Source: Anagrus nilaparvatae (Eukaryota > Arthropoda > Insecta > Hymenoptera > Mymaridae). Taken from it: a stretch of DNA of 64,000 nt. A program made the translations under genes and the position numbers. Numbering within the stretch: position 1 is the stretch's first letter; each line of letters starts with the position of its first letter. The notes below the pieces were generated by a model, which saw nothing but the letters and a program-made list of their open reading frames with translations, was not told where the DNA came from and searched no databases. The stretch spans positions 3,162,001-3,226,000 of the forward strand of contig JAKSXM010000142.1 of the NCBI GenBank assembly GCA_022575985.1. The letters are read 5' to 3'. Below, piece by piece: positions 27,201 through 37,400 of this stretch.

Positions 27201-28405
27201 TATATCAGATTATTTTGGCTCTTTGACCCGGGGAACCATATTGATTTAAATTTTTCACTGTTTCAAACCTTTTTCAGTACCAAACAGCAAAAAATTAAAA
27301 AAAAAAAAATTCAACATTTTTCCATACATACCCCTTTCGATTTTGGCCAAAATAAAAATTTTCAAAAAAATCCAGTTCCCCCATTTCATTAGCACTTTTT
27401 TTTTAAAAAAACTTGATTTATAAGGAATTTTAACCAATTCAATTAGTTTTAAGCGAATAAAGCCAAAATTTTTTAAAATGCATTTGGAAAAAAATCCGGT
27501 TTCCACTACCAGAAAAAATCAAGTTGCTAAAACTGGAAACCTGATTGCTGCTATCGAAATTGTTTTTGACATTACCCTGGAGATCTAAAAATCAAGGGGG
27601 GGGGGGTCAAATAGGACTTAACTTAATTTCGATTTAAGGACTTACAATAATTCAGGTTTAGGAACTTAGAATATTTTTGATTTAGGGACTCTAGAGGTTT
27701 AGGGAATCAAAATAATTTGTGTTTTATTTTCACTAATTTCAAATTCGAGTACCGCAGCATAGTGAAACTTAAAAAATTTAGATCTTATGCCATTTGCAAT
27801 CATTTAAAAACAAAAAAATTTCTTGCTGACACAAAATAAAATCCGGTATAGTGGGGAACCGGAAAAATTCTGATGCCAGCCACTGAATTTTTTCCCTAGT
27901 GAACTACCACGATCGCCTCTCTATTTCTCTAAATTTCAATTCCTTTGCTATCGCTTGAACTAAAAAAAATTCAATTGTTACAAGCATACTTGTTATGTTT
28001 TTGGAACACAGTTCATGATAATTAAATGAAATCATCTAAACTTTTAATAAATCTCTTGGGTTCCGTATAACTTTAATATTTCTTGAGTTAGTCATTTGGA
28101 TAATCTTATCATTTTTACAGTTTAAAAATACTTTTACAGATTAAGCGGATTTTCCAGATCACCAATTTTGGATTAAAAAAGTTTTTATCATATAAATGCC
28201 AGAAATATCTTGATATTATTAAAAAAAAGGAATAAAAACTATTTATAGATTTCAATCGTCTTTCATTTATTACACATAAAAAAGAAAAAAATTTTCTTCA
28301 TAAAAATAAAATAAAAATATGTAAATATAGAAAAATATCATTAAAAATAATTAAATTCCTTTAGTTTTCAATATTTAAGAAAAGTAATTCAAACATCGTC
28401 TAGTA

Positions 28406-28437
<32 letters not shown>

Positions 28438-31400
28438 GAGTATAATAAAATAATTTATTACAAATAATATATATAAGATAATGTCATTAAAATATTCCTC
28501 AGCTCCTGAATTATTCAAAAGATGATATTTTTTAAAAGAATATCATTTCCTTTCTAAGAAATTCATTTATTTGATTGAATACTCCTTTTTCTTACTCTAC
28601 ATTTTTTGCTAAAGATAGTTAGATTCATAATATATTAAATTATAAAAAAAATTTTTTTACATTTTATTATTCTTACTCGAGAGTAAAATGTAAAAAAATT
28701 AATTTTAGTTTGAAATTTTTTTCAGAATAAATTATAAATAAAATGTAAAATTTAAAATAAAAGGTTTACGGATGTGGTTTTATGAGGTTTGCCTTATTTT
28801 CTTTGCACGTAATTATGTATCTAACTTTATGATAATTACGTTTAACTAGGATAATTAAAAAACTGCTTTTTGTTAGTTGAAAATTTTCTTTTAGAAGTAT
28901 TTTTACATAATTTTTATTTATAACTAGCTTTCTCCATCTCATTTCGGCATCCCTTGGACCCCAGTGACTTGATTTTTCCAAAAGTTGTTTTAGGTTACAC
29001 AATATTCTGTAAAGTAATCTGTTTTACAAGTAGCCATTGCTTTCCTCGACTATCTATTCTAGGATTCTCCTTGATAATAACTTTTCAAGCTTTTTTTAAC
29101 ATGGAACATGTTTATAGGGAGGGGGTAAAATGTGTCCGCTTTAGGGGGGGGTCATCCGCTGATGACATATCTGATTTTTAACATGGAACATGTTCATTGG
29201 ATGGGATATTTGAAAAAGTTTGGCTCGGCAGGGGGGTGACAAAGTGGCGTTTTTAGGGGGGGGGGGTGAAATGGGCTTAGAATATTTTCGATTTAGGGAC
29301 TTAAAATAATTTAAATAATTTAATTATAAAATTCAGGCCCTGATAAGAACAAGAACTTAGAATACTTTAGGTTTATAGACTTAGGATAATTTATAATATT
29401 TCGGGATTTATTGTAATTTCGGTTTTTGGATTTATTACTGTTATGAGTGAACATGTTCCATGCTCGTTGGTTGTGTCGTTCAACAAACCACTTATAAATT
29501 TTTTAATTCAAAATGGCGAACTCTAAATCCAGAATTTTTAAGTTTTAACCTTCACATCGGTAAAATAATCTATTTCAAACATTTTAAAGGCGTTTTATAA
29601 TTTTTGGCGTCGTTAATTACGATTATATAAAATAAGATTTTTTGACTTGATCATCCAACTTGTAAATATAAGTTACTGTGCTTGAAACAGCTTAAATTAC
29701 CAATTTTGAGGTTGAAAACTTTAAAATACTGGATTTATAGAGCCACCATTTTGATTAAAAAAATCTGATTCTAGAATCGTCTTCAGTGACACCAAAAACC
29801 CAAGAGAAATGTCAAAATTTAGCCCATATTTTTCAAAAAACTGAATTAGCATTAATTACTGAAAACTGGCCATCGGAAAATCGATGAAAACTTCAAAATC
29901 GTTTTCATCGACCAAAAATTCCATAAAATGATGGGTTGGATCTAAATTGCTCCATTTAAAACTTTTAGATACATTCAACATTTCTGGCGCCTTGAATATA
30001 AGATTTTTCACAAAATATTAAATTTAATTTTCAAAAGCTTTTAAAAAAATACAGAAAAATAAATTTAATTCCAAAAAAACTATATGGCCAATTATCTAAA
30101 AAAAATCATATTTTATTTTTTATTTCAAAAATTTTAACAAAATTTTACTAACATAAAATATAAACCTCATAATTCAACATTATATTTTTTAGGAAATTCA
30201 TAATCCTTTTCTTTCCACGTCCAAGTTCTACTTAGTTATTTATTAGCTTAAAAAAAAATTTTAACAAAAGAACCATTAGATTGAAAAAACATATTTAAAA
30301 AAAAAAAATCGGAAATAAAACTTATAAAGTCTAAAAAGTTTGAGAAAAATATAGATAAAACTAAATTTTAATTGTAAAAAACGAGTTTAGTGTCCCTTTT
30401 ATTTCAGTATCATGCATATAGGATTAAATAAAATTTTGAAATCTTGATCACGTGCTAAAAAATGGTGTAGAAAGTTACTACACTGTATGAAATTATGTTA
30501 TAGACATTTAAACCTATATAAAATAAAAAAGTTACTATAAGCTTGGCGAAATACCAGAAAAACTTTTGATTCTATTATATTTTCTATTGATTTCTCTCAA
30601 ACTTATTTCAATAACATTCAGCCATAAATTTGTTGTCCTATTTTACCATTTACGTGAAATAATTAAAATATACTGCGAATATAATAATAAAATTTATCTT
30701 TTGGTTAATAATTCATAAATGATAAATTTATCGAAAAGAACAGAAAAAAGTACCTGATGAAATTTCAACCTAATCTTCTTTATATACTACGACTACTCAG
30801 GATATACACAAAGTTTTATATTATATGCTCCCAAAAAATTTCTATATAACCTAATACTACGTTGAATATCTAAAAAAAAAACATTAAAACGAGGTTTCAT
30901 AATTCTTTTATACTCTACTTTTTTTTAACAGAATAGGAGGACAGTTTGTAATCTAGAATATAAATAAGACTTAAAAAGCACAGTTGGTTGAATTTGTCTG
31001 GGGTTTCAGAAGATTCATTCGTGTATAATAATTTTTTTTTTTTTTTAAGTTTTATGTTGATAAAACTGAATTAAATTTAAATTAATATCTTTTTAATGAA
31101 TAAATTAAAATATTTAACTTTTTTTTTTTAATGTAATAACAAGTAATTATTTTCTAATTAATTATTATTTTTATCTTTTGAAAATTTAACATTTTCATTT
31201 TTTAGCTTTTTTTTGTATTAATTTTTCGTCCTCTTTTTCATTTTTTAAAAAAAATAATAAAAAAAAAAGAAATTTAATATAAAAGTATAATCACTCGTAC
31301 ATATAAAAATTACTCTTTATGTATGTAGAGAAAATCATTTTTTATAAATGTATGAAATAATAAAGAAAGGATGAAATAAAAAACAGCATTAAATCTCAGT

Positions 31401-34400
31401 ATAATTAAACATTAATTTTAATTTTTCTTTTTTTTTTCCTGTTTTATTTTTTAGTTAAAAACAAAAAAATATAATAGCAATAATTAATTTTTAAAACATT
31501 ATGAATTATATGAGTTTTTATATTAGTAAGTGCAACTGAAATGTAATAAATCTGCCTTCAAAATGTATATAATTGATTAGTGACCAGAAATAATGCATTT
31601 CTCGGGGCTGCTGGAAAAGGCGTCTTTTCTTGTTGGCCAGGGCGTCAAAAACACTTTTTTCGCCAGGAAATGGGATTGAAAAAAACGCGTTTTTTCCCCC
31701 ACTGAAAAACAAATTGCGTTTTATCCATGGAAGCAAAAAAATAGATTATTTGCAAACCACAATCAAATTGTCAGAACCCTTCTAAAATTTATTTTTAAGT
31801 AAAGTTTCAAATGGGCTTTCAAATAAAATTTACCACAATTTCATTCATACCCTAATTTAAAAAAGTAAATATTAGCTTAAAATTTAACTTTTTTGTATAA
31901 AAATTCTCATAAAAACTATGTGCATGGAATTTAAAGATCGCTAAAAGATTTTAAATTACTGACAAATGCTTAAATCGCGTAAGAAATTTAGCGAAAAATA
32001 AAATCTTCAAATACCTAAAGCATTATTCTTTATGAAATTTGTTTACATTTAAAACATCTACATAATAGCCTAAGAAATAAGCTTTACACCCACTTAACCT
32101 AACTAAGTTAAGGAAGTGATGTATAAAAAATTATAACCGGTTTATGTAAAGACAACCAAAATTCATGGAACATGTTTACTTACAGCTGAACATAGACACA
32201 AAAACCCCCTTAACTCTAAGTCCCAAAATTGAAATTATTTTAAGTCCCATTTGACCTCCCACCCCGTTAATTTTCAAGTTCTTGGGGTACTCCCTCCCCA
32301 TAAACATGTTCAATGTTAAAAATATTTACCAAAAGCGTTAAGCCCACGTAATGTAAGGAAGAAGTATCTGAAGAAAAAATTACACCTCAAGCCTAACACC
32401 CACATAGCCTAAGGAAGTGGTCTGTATAATAAAAAAACGATACAACAAGCCTTAGACCCACATAATTTAAGGAAGTGAGGTATAAAAAGAAAGTACAGCA
32501 CAAGCTACTACTAATTTATAAAAATGTTATCTTAAATTTATATTTATAGAAATATCTCAAAATATTATAACTTTTTTTACTGGAAGTACTAGTTTTAGGG
32601 TTACTGGTTTTAATTACGTAACCTAAGGAAATGAAATATAAGATATGTCGTTTTTGTGTCCTTTTTTTATTATAGAACACTTCCTTAGGTTATGTAGGTT
32701 TTAGGTTTAACGTTGTTAAAACTTATTATATACTTATTATTAATATACTTTTGTAATTTATAGATTTAAGAGCAATTTAAACACCTGAAATCGCCTCGTC
32801 AGCCCCTCAAAAAATACTTATTATTGTTAAATATCATATTTACTATTATTATTATGTTTTATTTTTAATAATTACTAATAAACTACTCAAAAATAAAATG
32901 AAAAAAAAATATTCTTAATATATAAGATAAATTTCTAAGGATTAGAAAATAATTACTCTCTTTAACGATTTTTTTTTATCGTTATTATTATTATTAAAGT
33001 AGAGAGAGAAAAAAAAACTCTCTAAATGAAGATTTCGTAGACAATGCCAAAAAACTATTCCATGCTCACTGAATACGAATAAAGGTAAATATATATTAAA
33101 ATTCTTAAGTTTTGGTCAAAATGGTTTTTGATCATTGTCCCTTCTTTTTTTTTTCTAATAAACCAAGTCACATAATAGTAATCCTAAGAAAAAAGGATAA
33201 GAAAAAAATTTTTTTCTTTTTATTTTTTTAACAAAGAATTAAAAGAAGAAAAAAGAATAATGTGAAGAAAAAAAAATCTTTTCTTTTTTTAAATTGAAGA
33301 AAAAAAAAACTTTTTACATTTAGAACTCATTGGAGATTTATATTTATGGTATGAAAGAAACAAGAAGTTTAAATTGCAGTCGCGAATCTTAACATTACCG
33401 ATCACAAGACTTTGTATATTAAAAAAAAAAAATTGTGTTTTTAAATTTTCTTTGTTTTGTTTTATGCTCATTAGTATTTGTAAATTATGCTTTTTATTTT
33501 TTATTAATTAAAAGAGGCAAGAGAAATATTTAGGTATTAAATTTGCTTCAAATTTTCAAATTACCCCAAGTTAATCAAAAAATAATCCCTAATATTTTTG
33601 GGTTTTTTTAGGTCAAGAACAATTTATATAAAAAAAGTTAAAATTTCGAAAAGGAATCGTTACCAGTGTTCGAAAACAGTAATTGCTGTTTTAAATTAAT
33701 AAGGGCCATCATTTTGATCAACTAAAGAGACCAGAAGAGATACTCTAGTTGTTTAATCTAAAAATTTGAAAATTTCCCTAATAGCTTGAATATTCAGAAA
33801 AGCGAACTTAAAGAAGGTTTTTAATTTGCTAAGAGAATTAAATCCTACAAAAAATAAGAGAATTTTCTGCTACTTATTATTTTTTTATATAATAAAAATA
33901 ATTTATCGTTTTAAAAATGTCACATTATAAATTATAAGTATAAAAAAATAGAATAATAGTAAGAAAAAAAAAATTTAAAAAAAAAAAAGTAAAAAAAAGG
34001 TAGAGAATTTAGAATATTTTTCGAAAATATACATGAATCATATAAAAAATATTTATACATGCATGAATCATTTACATACATGTGAATTCTAAATCAATAA
34101 AAAAACAAAAAAAAAATTGAGATAAAAAATAATAAAAAAAAGCGTTATTTGCTCGTGAATCAGATTTCGTTGCTCGACATAGACAAGAAAAAGAAAATGA
34201 AAATTGTCTTCTCTTTGAAATTCCAGAACTTTTTTTTTCGTGAATCTGTGTGCGTGTGCATTTATTCCTTTTTTTTTCATACTCAATATATATTAAATAA
34301 AAAGCATTATGGAATTCTCATACTGAATATTAAAATACAGTTTTATTTAATATAAAAATAGAATTTGGTAAAATTTAATTTTTTTTTTCTTTTTTTTTAT

Positions 34401-37400
34401 TTTATAATGTTATTTATTAGGCGTTATTTTTGCTTTACTAAGCATGCAGACATCATGTATGAAAATTTCATTATTTTTAATTTTTATTTTATATTCAGAG
34501 ATGCTGTTATAAACATTTTAGATACATTTTCATTATTTTTATCTTTTTGGATTTTTGATTCATGTCATGACACAAAAAATTAAAAAATTAGATTAATTAT
34601 GATTTCTTGTTCTGTGAGGTTTTGAATAACTAAAATTTTTCTTTTTGTCTAAATTTTTCAATGCTTAACGACAAACTCAAGCCATTTAAATATTTTTTTT
34701 AAAAAAATCAATATTTTGGACTGCAATTGTCATCAAATAGGTATTTTTGACCGCTATTTTTATTTCTAAAGTCTGTTTTTACGTACAACTTATAAAAAAT
34801 ATTTATCATCCCCTAAGGACAGGGGAAATTACATTTTTTTTTCCATGCAAATTTAGGGAGTGATATCTTATTTTCCAGGGGTTGTACGTAAAAACAGACT
34901 TCAGAAATAAAAATGGTGGGTAAAAATACCAACTGAATGACAATTTTAGCTCAAAATATTCATTTTTTCTGCACTAAAAATCAACCCCTTACTCCATTCA
35001 AGGGGTTGAAGATTATAAATTTATATACATTTTTTTTGTGTTTACAATATTAATTTAAATAACGCCTAAAAGTTCTATAAAATTTACCCCATATTTGATG
35101 GATGATATCATTCTTTGTAGGGTTTCTATATAAAAACAAACTTTAGAAACGAAAATAACAGCCCCAATTACCTACTAGGTGATATTTTAGCCCCAAAATA
35201 TTGATTTTTTCATCAAAAAATATTCCAATGGCTTGAGTGTGTTAATTGGCCATTTATGAACACATTAACTTCCATCGTAAAAGCAAAATAACATAAAAGC
35301 AAAAAAATTTCTGAGGTCTTCGAAGGATCTGGCAGAGAACCCCCTTTTGTGAATTCATCAGGAAATTTTACTAGCGCCTTTTAAAAAATTTTTTTAAATT
35401 TCTGAAGCTTTTGCAATAAAAAAAAATGAAAACCAATAAATGAACGATTTTTAGCTTTTCCAATTTAGTTTCTGATTTTTGACAGCCTTTTTCGTATTTG
35501 ACCTTTTTTAATAAATTGACTTTAAAAAAATTCTAATTTATATTAGAATTTTTAAATAAGGTCAATTTTCCAAAAAATGATAAAGTAAATTAAATTCATA
35601 AAATTTCCAACAAAATATTAAATTAATAAATTAAATTAAAAAAAAGTTAGGATATAATAAAATTTTTATTTTGGTAATAAAATAAAAATTTATATTTTTT
35701 TATTTAATAATAATTATGCATCAAAGCACATCTTTTTAAAAAGTTAGTTATAATATTTCATAAATTTTATTAAAGAACAGTAAATAAGTTTTAATTATAA
35801 TTAAATGTTTATTACCTCCTTAAACTCTGTTGAAAAGATTAGTTATTAAAATTATAAAGTAAAATGTCTCATCAAATTTTCTAATTAACACTTTATGGAA
35901 AATAATAAGATTTTTGATTTTTATGTACCAAGAAAAAATTTTATTTTTTAAAATATTATTAAAAAACAATTTGTTTAAGTAATTAATTTATTTTAAATTT
36001 AAAACAAAAAGTTTTAGATTGGAGAAATTCAAACTTTTAGACTGTATAACTGCAATCGTTAACATAAATATTTGTGAATAGACATTTGACCTTCGGGTCA
36101 ATATAATATACATTGATTACATAAAGTGACCAAGTATTTCCCTTACTTATCAAAAGTCAAGATAGTTTCAATTGAAGTCAAAACATGTTCTAAGTTTAAT
36201 TATTTATTTGTAAACGAAACAAATCAATATTTATTGCCAATTTATACAGTTTTTTAATTAATATTTATTTTGTTGCTAATTTTTTACTGTTACGTTTTGT
36301 GTATACAATTTTTTCACATCCTTAATTACGATAATTAATGACTTAGCATTTTATGTGCTTTACTTTTGGTTTTTAAACAACAAACATTTTTAATAAATCA
36401 AAAAGTAAACATAATCAAATGATTCAAAATATGTTCACATGTTTACGTGTATCACGTGGTTAACTACACTGAAAAAAATCCGCTTGCCACAAGAGGAAAT
36501 ATCTTTTCAGTGTACGATCTTCCAAATTTTAATGATAAATAGTATAATTCAGTCAAATCGCAGTGAAGTTACTGGCTGTCATGAACTTTGGTCTATTATA
36601 GGTTTTTTGCGTTGCTCATCATGAATTTCGGGGTCCTGCCTACTAAAATTGGCGCTTCATCCTTAAATTAGCAATAACTACATCTAAGAAGAGTATTTTT
36701 GGTGTTTTTCACATTTTTTCAAACCAAAGGTAGATATTCAAAGTACAAATACATAAAATATACCTTTTTTAGGGTTAGTTTTTGCTAATTTACAGGGTTT
36801 TTTCCCATTTTCCTCGGAAAGAAGCCCTAAATTCGTGATCGGTGACCCCAAAAAACCTATACTAGGCCAGAGCTCACGATGGCCAATAAGTAAACTGAAA
36901 ATGATTTAACTGAAATATTAAGCATCTTTGGAATTTTTTTTTTAATTGAATCCCTCATAAATCCTTTTCCACTAATTGTTTACTAACATTAAAAAAAAAT
37001 AAAATAGTAGGTGCCTAGAACCCCATTCACACCCCTATTTCTATTTATTCATTTTATCATGACAAATTTTTTAAATTTGATATCTAAAAAACGCTGTAGG
37101 AAACAGATTTAATTGCATAATTTAATTTAAAAAATAATAATTATAATTTTTGAATAAATAAAAAAAATAAATTACGTTACAAAAGTTTTAAATTTTATTT
37201 AGTAAAATTTTCTGTATTTAATAAAATTAAAAAGGACTTAAATGAAATAATAGAAAACGTGACAGTTATTTAATTTAAGAAAATTTTCATTTTATATTTT
37301 TTTTCATTTACAATTTAAACATAAAATATTTCATTTAATACAATAAATCTGTTTCAAAATGATTTAAATCTTTTTTCTAAATTTAAATCTGAAAATTTAT

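Noticed and set aside
27255..27506. Overlapping 83-codon open frames on both strands
   Set aside because: They lie in a dispersed repeat with an approximately 310-bp internal duplication; codon content is random.
36439..36624. 61-codon open frame [16 protein letters not shown]...
   Set aside because: It spans a micro-MITE and the start of a foldback repeat, so it is a composite of repeats.
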